42,353 nt of DNA from CAZKUN01 sp964555935 (GTDB lineage: Bacteria; Armatimonadota; Zipacnadia; Zipacnadales; VGFC01). Below the pieces are notes generated by a model. The model was not told the origin of the DNA, made no database searches, and was given only the letters and a program-made list of their open reading frames with translations. A program made the position numbers and the translations under genes. The DNA lies in NCBI GenBank assembly GCA_964555935.1, contig CAZKUN010000055.1, forward strand, positions 1-42,353, given 5' to 3'. Positions 33,452-41,732 of this stretch are shown piece after piece (the first letter of the stretch is position 1; each line of letters starts with the position of its first letter).

Positions 33452-34903
33452 CTGTCTGCTAACGATGCATCCGCACCAAGCTTAGAGATCGCGCACGTCC
33501 TGATGATGGATCTCGTCGGCTACTCAAAGCTGCCAATGGGCGAGCAGGTTGTCATCATCGGCGAGCTGACCGACATCGTGCGCGCGTGCCCTGAGTTTGT
33601 CCGCGCCGACGCCGCCAGTGCGATCGTCAGCCTCCCGACCGGCGACGGCATGGCGCTCGTGTTCTTTGACGACCCGCAGGCCCCCATACGCTGCGCGCTC
33701 GAGGTCGCCCGCGCGACCGCGGACCGCGACGATATTGAACTCCGCCAGGGCGTCCACAGCGGCCCGGTCTACCGGGTCGAAGATATCAACGCGAACATGA
33801 ACGTGTCGGGTGGCGGGATCAACCTCTCCCAGCGCGTCATGGACGCCGGCGACGACGGGCATATTCTCGTATCCAGCACAGCCCAGGAGCTGCTCGGGCA
33901 GATCCACCAGGAATGGGACCTGCGGCCGCTCGGCGATGTCGAGGTCAAGCACGGCGTCAAGATGCGCCTGTTCAACCTCGTCGCCGACGACGGCGGGAAC
34001 CCTGAAATCCCCTCCAAGGTCGCCGCCGCCGGCGCGCCACCCGCGCCGGAGCCAGCCGCCCCCACCCAGGCGCCGCCGCAGCGCGCTCAACCCGCGGCCC
34101 GCCCGGCCAAACCGATCGCGCCAACGGAGAAGCTCGCCTTGCCGCCTGGGTTCGAGTGGGTTGGCAACGAACCGGCCAGCCACTGCCCGCACCACGATCC
34201 CGAGGCCTACTCCAAGTGGGTCAAAACAGATCAGCCCATCACCATTCGCACCGAAAAAGGCGCCCTACCCTTGATATGGGTGCCCGGTGGCACGCTCACG
34301 ATGGGCTCGATTCGTGGCCGGCCGGACGAGAAACCCGTCACCAAAGTGCCGCTCAAGGGCTTCTGGCTCGGCAAGGCGCCTATTACTGTCATGCAGTACC
34401 AGCGCGTGATGGACGCGGTGCCGCCGCAACACAACGACCAGGGGCCTCAGCACCCAGTCGTTGGCGTCACCTGGGTCGAAGCCCGCGAGTTCTGCAAGCG
34501 ATCCGGGCTCACGCTGCCGCCCGAGGCGTACTGGGAATGGGCCACGAGAGGCTGGGAAAGCCTCGTCTACCCATGGGGCAACCGGTGGGACGCATCGAAC
34601 TGCCAGTGCCAGGAGAACCTCCACGGGCACGAGCGCACCGCGCCGGCCGGAGCGCCCGCGCTGAAGGGCGGCCAGAGTTGGTGCGGCGCCCAGGACCTGA
34701 TCGGCAATGTCTGGGAGTGGTGCGCGGACTGGTACCACCCAACGCTGGAGAAGTCCGGCAAAGAGCAATCCACCCACAAGAGCCTGCGCGGGGGATCGTG
34801 GGCGTCTGGCGCTGATGAGTGCCGAGGCTCGTGTCGTTTTGGCAGTCCGCCCAACAATCGCCGTCCGCTGATCGGCTTCCGCGTGGCGCGACCAGGCGTG
34901 TAA
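33452..34903 (+). CDS. Class III nucleotidyl cyclase fused to FGE/sulfatase-modifying-factor-like domain
   Basis: The first domain is an adenylate/guanylate cyclase. With the start at CTG 33452 the metal-binding residues are Asp20 (M-D-L-V-G-Y-S) and Asp65 (P-T-G-D-G), and the transition-state pair is Asn124 and Arg128 (I-N-L-S-Q-R). A Pro/Ala linker (about 190-225) leads to an FGE-sulfatase domain (270-483: W-V-P-G-G-T-L-T-M-G, 'VWEWCADWYHP', L-R-G-G-S-W). The FGE pattern G-G-S-x-x-C-x4-C reads G-G-S-W-A-S-G-A-D-E-C, so the first catalytic Cys is Ser. No ATG, GTG or TTG exists in frame from 33416 to 33503. GGAGGAGGT (33438-33446) lies five bases before CTG 33452, whereas ATG 33503 would remove the strand before Asp20. 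It is probably a signalling protein with a C-type-lectin-fold sensor. A strong terminator follows. Confidence 0.85.
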   Translation: MSANDASAPSLEIAHVLMMDLVGYSKLPMGEQVVIIGELTDIVRACPEFVRADAASAIVSLPTGDGMALVFFDDPQAPIRCALEVARATADRDDIELRQGVHSGPVYRVEDINANMNVSGGGINLSQRVMDAGDDGHILVSSTAQELLGQIHQEWDLRPLGDVEVKHGVKMRLFNLVADDGGNPEIPSKVAAAGAPPAPEPAAPTQAPPQRAQPAARPAKPIAPTEKLALPPGFEWVGNEPASHCPHHDPEAYSKWVKTDQPITIRTEKGALPLIWVPGGTLTMGSIRGRPDEKPVTKVPLKGFWLGKAPITVMQYQRVMDAVPPQHNDQGPQHPVVGVTWVEAREFCKRSGLTLPPEAYWEWATRGWESLVYPWGNRWDASNCQCQENLHGHERTAPAGAPALKGGQSWCGAQDLIGNVWEWCADWYHPTLEKSGKEQSTHKSLRGGSWASGADECRGSCRFGSPPNNRRPLIGFRVARPGV

Positions 34904-34925
34904 GACTTCAGCAATCGAAGATCCC

Positions 34926-34960
34926 AGCGACGGGCCATTTGGCCCGTCGCTCTTTTTTTT
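34926..34960 (+). terminator. Rho-independent terminator
   Basis: An 11-base perfect stem (AGCGACGGGCC at 34926-34936 with GGCCCGTCGCT at 34941-34951) and loop ATTT are followed by C and eight Ts (34953-34960). It lies 23 bases after the cyclase-FGE stop codon and should end the transcript that may start upstream of 28571. Confidence 0.95.
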
Positions 34961-34982
34961 GCTTGAGAATCGGGAACCTGGG

Positions 34983-35006
34983 TATAACTACTACTGTTGA
35001 TAGTAG
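34983..35006 (+). promoter_or_regulatory. Candidate promoter -10 box overlapping a 6-bp inverted repeat
   Basis: TATAAC at 34983-34988 resembles a -10 box. TTGAGA at 34963-34968 is a possible -35, but the 14-base spacing is short. Overlapping it, CTACTA (34988-34993) and TAGTAG (35001-35006) form a perfect inverted repeat around seven bases, a plausible operator. It lies between the terminator and the Tyr-rich protein gene, leaving a leader of about 70 bases. Confidence 0.4.
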
Positions 35007-35082
35007 ATACATCGCGCCCGGCCCGTTCAGCGCTCAACACCCGGGAGACGCGGGCCACATCAACAGGAGAAGGAGGAAGACA

Positions 35083-35466
35083 ATGCAGAGAACAACGAAG
35101 CGGCTCGCGCTCTTCACCGCGCTCGCCGTAATCGTCGGAACGTTGTGCATCCTTGCCACGGCAAGCGCGCAATGTGGGGGCGGCTCGTCCAGCCGCAGCT
35201 ACAGCAGCTACACGTACAACAACTACAGCCCCTATCAGAGCCAATATCGACAGCCGCGTTACCGCTCATACCAAAGCTACGACTACCGACCGCAGCGGGG
35301 GTACTCGTACTCGCGGCAAAGCTACCGCGGACGGTCGCGTGGCGGCTGCGGACCATCTCGTAGCTCGCACAGAGTCGAGATCCGCTATCAGCCTCAGCCG
35401 CGCTACCAATCTTCGCACGGCGGAGGGTGCGGCAGCGGGGGATGTGGCAGCGGGTGCGGACACTGA
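35083..35466 (+). CDS. Small secreted Tyr/Ser/Arg-rich protein with Gly-Cys-His tail
   Basis: This 127-residue protein starts at ATG 35083 behind a strong AGGAGG. Residues 1-29 (MQRTTKRLALFTALAVIVG...ATASA) are a clear signal peptide. The mature part of about 98 residues has roughly 15 tyrosines, many Ser, Arg and Gln, spaced as S-Y, Q-Y and R-Y units ('YSPYQSQYRQPRYRSYQSYD'). It ends in a Gly-Cys-rich tail, G-G-G-C-G-S-G-G-C-G-S-G-C-G-H. I recognise no family. The composition recalls adhesive, self-assembling or metal-binding surface proteins, but that is only analogy. It has its own leader, strong ribosome-binding site and flanking hairpins, so it is probably monocistronic and well expressed. 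Confidence 0.8.
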   Translation: MQRTTKRLALFTALAVIVGTLCILATASAQCGGGSSSRSYSSYTYNNYSPYQSQYRQPRYRSYQSYDYRPQRGYSYSRQSYRGRSRGGCGPSRSSHRVEIRYQPQPRYQSSHGGGCGSGGCGSGCGH

Positions 35467-35515
35467 CGAGTCGTTGAGCCTGAGAATTGCCAGGCCTTTG
35501 GCCTAGAGCATTTCC

Positions 35516-35547
35516 CCGCCGCTTCGCTCGACGGGGTGAAGCGGCGG
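35516..35547 (+). terminator. Hairpin downstream of the Tyr-rich protein gene
   Basis: CCGCCGCTTC (35516-35525) pairs perfectly with GAAGCGGCGG (35538-35547), 50 bases after the stop codon. No T-run follows, so it is a weak terminator or a stabilising 3' hairpin. A smaller stem, AGGCC-TTT-GGCCT, lies at 35492-35504. Confidence 0.4.
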
Positions 35548-35684
35548 ATTCGACCTCCTCGCCAGGACTCCTCAGACCCCGTAGCGAATATCGACCGACG
35601 TCACGACCACACTCAGCGATTCGCGCGATGTCCTCGGCGAGAACCACGTGCCGCACGCATCGCCCCGTGCTCTCATCTACCCAC

Positions 35685-35773
35685 TCCCTGTAAGAGGGGC
35701 TTTAGCCCCGACGCCGTGCACGCCGGTACGGGCGAAACCAGGGGCGTCGGGGCTAAAGCCCCTCTTACAGGGA
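35685..35773. repeat. 31-bp perfect inverted repeat (REP/BIME-like pair)
   Basis: The left arm 35685-35715 and right arm 35743-35773 are exact reverse complements over 31 bases, separated by 27 bases. Each arm itself contains a near-palindrome, GGGGCT-TT-AGCCCC. That is the architecture of paired repetitive extragenic palindromes. A related palindromic core, GCGGCTTCAGCCGC, occurs at about 42202, which supports a genome-wide repeat family. No transposase is nearby. Confidence 0.85.
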
Positions 35774-35881
35774 TTGACGACAGGCAGGCATGGGGTGGTT
35801 GGTGATGGAACCTGGAGCAGCGCCCAGGGAATCGCCAACATATAGAATGTGAGCGACCCGCTCGCCGATCCAGGAGGCCCA

Positions 35882-37663
35882 ATGTCGCCTAGAGCCATCA
35901 CTCTATCGGCCGCGCTCTCGCTGTTAACCGTGACTGCCGCGGCCGATATCACGGTGGACTCCAACACGCGGGTGGTGCTGGACGCGCAGGATCAGATCAG
36001 CGCCGACCTGTTCGGCCTGACCGCCTTTGAGGGCTTCCCCCAAGTCGTCTCTGACAGGGACTACCGAGCGCGCGTCGCCTCCCTGCGACCCGGCTGCATC
36101 CGCTTCGGCGGGTCGATAGGCTGGTGCGCTCCTGGAGAGTTCGACCCCGCGTGGTACGAGACCGATGCGGCCTCGCGAGAGTTCACGCAGCCACTCCTGT
36201 TCGGCGCGAAGTACCCGTTCGGGCGCTTCCTGCCGATCGTCAGAGAACTCGGAGCCGAGCCGATGTTCTCATTCGGCCAGCCACCGGGGTACGTCCTCCA
36301 GGAGGGCACCGTCAACCCGTCGGACTTCGACCAATGGGCCGAACTATGCGCGGCGTACGTTGGGCTCTGGAAGCGCTTCGACCCGGACTTCCGCCTCGTA
36401 CAGATCTGGAACGAGCCGAACGCGACGTGGTTCAGAGACCCTCGCGCCAATGACGAAGGCACCAGCGCGGCGGATCTGCACATCACGATGGCCAACAAGG
36501 TCGCGAGCGCGATTAAGGAGCGTTACCCGGACGTGCTGGTCGGCGGGCCCGTTCTCTGCTGGCCGCCATGCTGGCCGGCGAACCAAACGGGCCAAAAGCC
36601 ATGGTACACCTGGCACCAGTGGACGCTGCCATGGCTGAACCAGACCGCCGAGACCATGGACTTCTTCGACTTCCACGCTTACGACATCGCTCCGGACGAC
36701 CTGGCGGTCCAGGTCGAGATGGTCGCGAACCAATCGGAGATCACGCAAGGGCGCCGGATCCCGATATGGATCACCGAGAGCAACAGCATCCTCAGCCCAA
36801 CGCCCGAGCAACTTGCCGATCCCGCCGAGATCTGGCGCAATCGCGTAATCCCCTACGAGCGCTTCCTGCTGCGCGGCGTCCTCCCACAGGCTGACAAGAT
36901 CGCGGGCAACCTCTACCACGATCTTCACGCCAACCGACACACGCTTCTGCCCGGATCGGCCTTCGCCCCAGACCCGAGTTACTGGATGCTGTGGATCCTG
37001 CGCGACGCGCGCGGGGCGCGAGTCGTCGCGGACTCCGACGACCCGGAGGTCGTGTCCTACGCGACGGTCGAGGAGGACGCTCTGACTGTGATCATTCTCA
37101 ATGATAGCGACGCCGAGAAGACGGTGCCGCTCAATGCCAACGTATCGCCCGGCTGGTGGACGGGGCCGTACACGCGCGCCATCGGCGAGGGAGAGAGCGG
37201 CACGGTTGAGCGCATCGGCGTGACGGCGGAGCTGCAACGGGACGGGAGCTGGGCACGCGGGCAAGTCGTGCTGCCGGCCCACGCCACCGCGTCCATCACC
37301 TTCCGCATGCAGGGCTTCCGGACGCCCAGTCGCGCGCGCGTGACTCGCGAACACTTCGGCGATGCGGTCTTGCGCTTCTTCGAGGGAGCTGAGCCCGTGA
37401 CGGTCACGATCCACGCGCCCGAGGTGGGCGACGCCGAGCCGCGATTGCGGTTAGGATTGCTTGGCACGAAGGGGACGGAGCGGTGGACAGCGACGCTGAA
37501 CGGCGAGCCGGTGGAGCTTGAGTCCCGGGCCTACCAGGAGCTGTCGATCGACGCCAACCTGCTCGAGGCACAGAATCGCCTGGAGATCCGGCTGGACGAG
37601 GCGACCGACAACCCGGCCCTGGCTCTTGGTTTCGCGGCGCTCGTGTTCGAGACGACGGAATAG
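35882..37663 (+). CDS. Secreted clan GH-A glycosidase (GH39-like)
   Basis: This 593-residue protein starts at ATG 35882 with AGGAGG four bases upstream; GTG 35849 would precede the signal peptide needlessly. Residues 1-22 are a signal peptide. The barrel follows the clan GH-A plan: 'RPGCIRFGGSIGW' on an early strand, 'LVQIWNEPNATWF' with proposed acid/base Glu178, 'DFFDFHAYD' around 260, and 'IPIWITESNS' with proposed nucleophile Glu299. The C-terminal 200 residues look like beta-sandwich domains ('LTVIILNDSDAEKTV'). GH39 beta-xylosidases and GH86/GH79-type enzymes share this motif set, so the family and the substrate are uncertain. The small Cys-cluster gene follows after 10 bases. Confidence 0.88.
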   Translation: MSPRAITLSAALSLLTVTAAADITVDSNTRVVLDAQDQISADLFGLTAFEGFPQVVSDRDYRARVASLRPGCIRFGGSIGWCAPGEFDPAWYETDAASREFTQPLLFGAKYPFGRFLPIVRELGAEPMFSFGQPPGYVLQEGTVNPSDFDQWAELCAAYVGLWKRFDPDFRLVQIWNEPNATWFRDPRANDEGTSAADLHITMANKVASAIKERYPDVLVGGPVLCWPPCWPANQTGQKPWYTWHQWTLPWLNQTAETMDFFDFHAYDIAPDDLAVQVEMVANQSEITQGRRIPIWITESNSILSPTPEQLADPAEIWRNRVIPYERFLLRGVLPQADKIAGNLYHDLHANRHTLLPGSAFAPDPSYWMLWILRDARGARVVADSDDPEVVSYATVEEDALTVIILNDSDAEKTVPLNANVSPGWWTGPYTRAIGEGESGTVERIGVTAELQRDGSWARGQVVLPAHATASITFRMQGFRTPSRARVTREHFGDAVLRFFEGAEPVTVTIHAPEVGDAEPRLRLGLLGTKGTERWTATLNGEPVELESRAYQELSIDANLLEAQNRLEIRLDEATDNPALALGFAALVFETTE

Positions 37664-37673
37664 GAGTCATGGC

Positions 37674-37964
37674 ATGGCGGTTGACAATCATCCCAAAGAG
37701 TGCCGCGCGATGAAGCTGTTCAAACAGGGGAAGTCGAAGGAAGCCGGCACCCTTCAGGACGAGTTCGTCGAGGAGATCATGTCCTCGGGCGAGGATCTCT
37801 GCAGTTGTCCCGGCGCCTGCAAGTTCCACGGGAAATGCGTTGAGTGCGTGGCGATCCACAGAGGCCACGGCGACCATCTGCCTCACTGTTTCTACGATAT
37901 GGTCAACGAGCGACTCGATGCTGTGTCGAGCCTGACCGAGCACAGCGCGAAGCCCAATAAGTGA
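37674..37964 (+). CDS. Small cysteine-cluster protein (DUF6485-like)
   Basis: This 96-residue protein starts at ATG 37674, seven bases after AGGAG. The core is C43-x-C45-x3-C49-x5-C55-x2-C58, then His62 and C72 ('CSCPGACKFHGKCVECVAIH' and 'LPHC'). It resembles the DUF6485 cysteine-cluster proteins, whose pattern is C-x-C ... C-x-x-H-G-K-C-x-x-C-V-x-x-H-R ... L-P-x-C. A bound zinc or iron-sulfur centre is likely by residue pattern. The N-terminal 40 residues are charged and there is no signal peptide. It converges on the 1250-residue secreted protein gene with nine bases between stops. Its role next to a glycosidase is unknown. Confidence 0.8.
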   Translation: MAVDNHPKECRAMKLFKQGKSKEAGTLQDEFVEEIMSSGEDLCSCPGACKFHGKCVECVAIHRGHGDHLPHCFYDMVNERLDAVSSLTEHSAKPNK

Positions 37965-37973
37965 GGACGCGCC

Positions 37974-40900
37974 TCACTCACCCGCCGGTCGTATCCATTC
38001 AACATCAAGCACGGTTCCGGCCGGAGTCTCCTCACCTTCCACGTCCAGACGAAGCTGCGTGATCGTGCCTGACCAAGACGCATGATCGCCCAGATCCCAC
38101 GCGATCTCGTGCCAGTCGCCGTCGGCCTTCACTCGCGCCTGGACTTCCTTGTCCGGGCCCCATGCGGGCGAACCGCTCGACCGCCAAAACAGGCCCACTT
38201 CGCCCCCACCCGTCAGGCGGACCCGCGCCTTGACCTGGGGGAAGCGCGTCGCGTTGATCTCGCACGGGCCACTGGCGACGTACGGATCGTCGCCGGTGGT
38301 GGTGACCGTCAGCGAGCCGCCTTGCCCGTTGACATTGCAGTCGTTCTGCGTCTCCCAGCCCTCGGCGTCCTTGCGGAACTCCCACGAGGTCCTCGGCTTC
38401 GGCTGGGCCGGCAAGTACCGGCGGATGCCCGGGACGCTGAAGCTGGCGATGCCTCCATCGTTCGCCTTCGCGCCCATCACGAGCGCCGCAAGCTCGGTTA
38501 CATACGCCGCTCCCGTCTCGCCGGGGCCCAGGTCCTCCGCCGTCTCCAGCCCCGTCGCCAAGACGGGCGCGATGCTGATGTACGCGATCTCGCCAGGCAG
38601 GTAATCTAGCTCCACGTTCAGCGTCTTGCCGTTGACCTTCGCCCTCAGTTCGCCAGGCCCCGAAACATGGGCCAGACCACCTTTCACCTTGACCGCCACT
38701 GAGCGCAGTCCAGGATCAAAGCCCTCCAACCCCAACGCGTTGACTACGATGTCCTCGGGGTTGATATGCACCCCATTCCGCCGCGTGAACCAGGGCCCGT
38801 AGCTGTCCGGATACGTCCCCGTCAGTGTCTCATCCAACCCGAAGGGCCATTGCTGGTACTGCGCGCTGACGGTGATCCCCTCGATCTGTCGGCGCCAGAG
38901 ATCATTGTCATCGAAGCGCATCAGTTCCTGAAGCCCATACGCGTAGACGAGCCCGCACCACTGGACCGGCAGGCCGATCCAACTGTGATGATGGAAGGTA
39001 GACCCAAACACGGGGATGCTGGCGTACCGCATGCCCGGATGCTCGCCGTCGTCCCACGCGTACTGAAACGGCAGACCCGTCCGCGCCCAGTAGCGCGCCT
39101 CATCGAGCCACTCCGATTCGTCCAGCGCCATCGCCGCCCACACGTAAGCGCGGACCGCGTAGGCCGACGCCAACACGTCGGGCTGCATGATGGGGCATTC
39201 CCACCCTTGCGCGCCACGCGGAACCGTGTAGCGCCCCATGTGCACCAGCGCGCGCCGCAGACCGGCCTCGACAACCGGGTCGCCGCTCACCGCGACCCAC
39301 TTGGCCAGCACGTAGGCGTTGCGAGCGCACGTCCCCATCACCTTTGTCCCCGCCTCGCCCAGAGTCGCGTGACGCTCGTCGGGGTAGAAACCCCAGCCTC
39401 CGTCTGATTCTTGGCTGTTCATCGCGCCATACGCGTTCGCCCGCATCCCCGCCAGCGCGCCGGGCACGTGCCCCCAGTGATACGGGAACTCCCAGCCCAT
39501 GATGTGACACCCGGAGGCGCTAGCCAGACCCGCGTGGCCGGAATCGCGGATGGTGTTGGCCGCGATTGTCTCGACGCGATCGAGAACCTGCTGCTTGGCA
39601 TCGCCCTCGGCGACCGCGCGCCCATCCATCAGCATGAGCGTCGCGAAACCGGGCGCGTTCATCCAACCTGCCCCAACGTAGTGGGTGCTCTTCCCCGTCT
39701 CCTCATCCCAGACGGACTCGAGGAACCCGTGCCGGCTCAACGCCATGCCCTCTTCGAAGGACCGGGGCGCCGCCTCGGCCTCGGGGTAGCGCGCGTGTTC
39801 ATCGAACCACTCCAGCGCCAGCGTGACGTCTGGGCCAAAGTCCTGCGCGACGATATGCTGCGTGAGCGTAACGCTCTCGCCCTCATCCAGAACCAGGGGT
39901 ACCTCGGCTCGGCGAGCGCTCTCCGGCATGCCATCCGGGATGCTCGGCAGCCCGAGCTGCAGCAAGTGGTTGTCCTGATGGGCGATGAGATTCGGCGACG
40001 CGAACGCAGCCGCCGGCTCGCCCTTCGTGGGATCCCATGCGAGTCCCAAAATCGGGCCTTCGTCGCGCGTCTGAACGAACATCCACGGCACGGTGACCTT
40101 GAACTTGTGCGGCGTCCAGCGCTCGTTTAGCGGCGGAGCGAGGTCGCGCGTGCCTGAACTCCGCTCGTCCCCCTCGAGGTATTCCAGTCCAGGGAAGACG
40201 GCGATGCCCTTGTCCGCACCCGTGCCGCCGTCGCCAGGCAAGACCGCCGGTCCCCACAACGCGTAGATCTCAGTCGATTCACTCGCAGTAGCTCTCAACT
40301 CGGTCCGCACGGCGCCATCGGCGTCGAGCAGCGTCAGTAGCAATTCGTACTCAACGCCGCTCTGTTCAGCCGAGGCGCTAAGCGCGGCCCCACGCTTAGC
40401 CATCAGCGCTTCCCATGGAGCGAAGAGCACGGGCTCAACCGGCCCATCCGCCGTTGTCGCCACGGTCGCCCACGGAGCCACCGAGCCGACGTGCTCCCAA
40501 CTCTTCCCCACCCTCGCGTAGACAATCGCCCCGCGCCCGCCTTTGTCGATCAACCAGCGGCAGCGCGCGTTCTCGAGCACGATGTAATCGCCATCAGACT
40601 TCAGCGCGCGAGCGGACCTGGACATCGCGTCGGACAGTATAGGCAGCGCGGGCCAGACACCGGCGGACGCGGACAGCTCAACGTCGCCAATCCGCGCGCT
40701 GAGCGCGACGTCACCGACGGCCGCTCCCAACGGAATGTCGATCTCAACGCTCTCGCCCGGCTTGATGCCGCCCACCGGGACCGTCACTCCGTTGCAGTCT
40801 ATCTGCAGACCGCTATCAGCCAAGAGCGCGCCGCGGCCCTCGTTGGCAATCGCCACGCGAGCGCTCAGTTCATCCCCCTCGAAGATGACCCCACGCGCCG

Positions 40901-41717
40901 GGCCCACGTGTGCCAGTTTGGGCTCCGGTTGCCAGCTTCCGCCCCAGGCCCCATCGACGCGCAGCCCATCGCCACGCCACTGCCAAGCGACAACGGTCTC
41001 GTGTTCGCTGAGATCGAAGCTCGTGAACGTCAGACCCTTCTCGCTTACGCTAACAGATTCGGTTGCGCCCGTGACCGGCTGGCCACTGACCCCAACACCC
41101 TCGATGATCAACTCGCCCTCGCCGCCGGACACGTCGACCACGAGCAGGCCATTGGCCCCCCGCACGGCCGTCGCCTGACGAAGCGTCGCCTCGGGCAGCG
41201 CGACCAACCTTGGGTCGCCGAACATCGCCCAGTCGTAGTTCACGTTGCCGGCCGTCCCACAGTCCGTGGCGAGTACTAACTGGCTGGGCAACGTGTCGAG
41301 CGCGAGGGCTTCTGCCCCCCACCGGCTCTCGCCCAGCTCCTGTGCGAGCACCTCGTCGCCGTCGGCTGTGATGTAGAATCGCGCGCCGTCCGCCAAATGC
41401 TCCTCATCGTCCCACGCGAACCCGTCGGCGATCCCCACGTGCGTCAGCAGGAAGACGCGCGTCCCGCCCGGCGCGGTCGACACGTCAGTCTCGAAGGTCA
41501 GCGTCGAGCGCCCCTCCCCGAGCGGATGCAGGAAGATCGACGACATCGACACGCCGCCCGCCGTGCCACTCGGGCGGATGATCGCGTCCATGACGTTACT
41601 CGCCTCCGCATCGTCAAACCGGTCGACGCCGCGCCAGAGAACGCCGATGTCGGCCTGACCTAGCGCGAGCGGCGCCGTGAGCAGAATCAGCAGCAGTGAA
41701 GTCGTCAGAATGCGCAA
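37974..41717 (-). CDS. Very large secreted protein with binding domains and an alpha/alpha-toroid-like region
   Basis: This protein is 1247 residues if started at TTG 41717, which lies eight bases after GGAGG and gives a clean signal peptide, M-R-I-L-T-T-S-L-L-L-I-L-L-T-A-P-L-A-L-G-Q. ATG 41732 would add five residues; the frame stays open to 41921 through a flavodoxin-family remnant. Residues about 25-190 resemble an NPCBM-like carbohydrate-binding domain ('ATDCGTAGNVNYDWAMFGDP'). A CARDB-like adhesion domain follows (around 290-370). The middle (about 660-980) is helical, with 'WEFPYHWGHVPGALAGM' and 'DGGWGFYPDERH', like (alpha/alpha)6 polysaccharide-active enzymes. The last 130 residues form another jelly-roll binding domain ('GLFWRSSGSPAWGPD'). 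Catalytic residues are not identified. A role in glycan breakdown is inferred. Confidence 0.85.
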   Translation of the reverse strand: MRILTTSLLLILLTAPLALGQADIGVLWRGVDRFDDAEASNVMDAIIRPSGTAGGVSMSSIFLHPLGEGRSTLTFETDVSTAPGGTRVFLLTHVGIADGFAWDDEEHLADGARFYITADGDEVLAQELGESRWGAEALALDTLPSQLVLATDCGTAGNVNYDWAMFGDPRLVALPEATLRQATAVRGANGLLVVDVSGGEGELIIEGVGVSGQPVTGATESVSVSEKGLTFTSFDLSEHETVVAWQWRGDGLRVDGAWGGSWQPEPKLAHVGPARGVIFEGDELSARVAIANEGRGALLADSGLQIDCNGVTVPVGGIKPGESVEIDIPLGAAVGDVALSARIGDVELSASAGVWPALPILSDAMSRSARALKSDGDYIVLENARCRWLIDKGGRGAIVYARVGKSWEHVGSVAPWATVATTADGPVEPVLFAPWEALMAKRGAALSASAEQSGVEYELLLTLLDADGAVRTELRATASESTEIYALWGPAVLPGDGGTGADKGIAVFPGLEYLEGDERSSGTRDLAPPLNERWTPHKFKVTVPWMFVQTRDEGPILGLAWDPTKGEPAAAFASPNLIAHQDNHLLQLGLPSIPDGMPESARRAEVPLVLDEGESVTLTQHIVAQDFGPDVTLALEWFDEHARYPEAEAAPRSFEEGMALSRHGFLESVWDEETGKSTHYVGAGWMNAPGFATLMLMDGRAVAEGDAKQQVLDRVETIAANTIRDSGHAGLASASGCHIMGWEFPYHWGHVPGALAGMRANAYGAMNSQESDGGWGFYPDERHATLGEAGTKVMGTCARNAYVLAKWVAVSGDPVVEAGLRRALVHMGRYTVPRGAQGWECPIMQPDVLASAYAVRAYVWAAMALDESEWLDEARYWARTGLPFQYAWDDGEHPGMRYASIPVFGSTFHHHSWIGLPVQWCGLVYAYGLQELMRFDDNDLWRRQIEGITVSAQYQQWPFGLDETLTGTYPDSYGPWFTRRNGVHINPEDIVVNALGLEGFDPGLRSVAVKVKGGLAHVSGPGELRAKVNGKTLNVELDYLPGEIAYISIAPVLATGLETAEDLGPGETGAAYVTELAALVMGAKANDGGIASFSVPGIRRYLPAQPKPRTSWEFRKDAEGWETQNDCNVNGQGGSLTVTTTGDDPYVASGPCEINATRFPQVKARVRLTGGGEVGLFWRSSGSPAWGPDKEVQARVKADGDWHEIAWDLGDHASWSGTITQLRLDVEGEETPAGTVLDVEWIRPAGE

Positions 41718-41732
41718 GGCTATTGCCTCCAT

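Larger units (their letters stand above)
35467..35881. other. Intergenic region with hairpins and a long inverted repeat
   Basis: This 415-base stretch has no convincing gene. It holds the 3' hairpin at 35516-35547, the 31-bp inverted repeat at 35685-35773 and, near its end, TATAGAAT (35841-35848), a possible -10 box for the glycosidase gene at 35882. The short open frames here use the repeat arms in both directions and have no ribosome-binding sites. Confidence 0.6.

Noticed and set aside
33503..33505. ATG 33503 as the start of the cyclase-FGE gene
   Set aside because: It has no ribosome-binding site and cuts the conserved first strand; the strong site at 33438-33446 points to CTG 33452 instead.
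34750..34903. Variable region of a diversity-generating retroelement at the FGE C-terminus
   Set aside because: The C-terminal L-R-G-G-S-W ... G-F-R-V segment is where such regions occur, but there is no reverse transcriptase, accessory gene or template repeat in the window.
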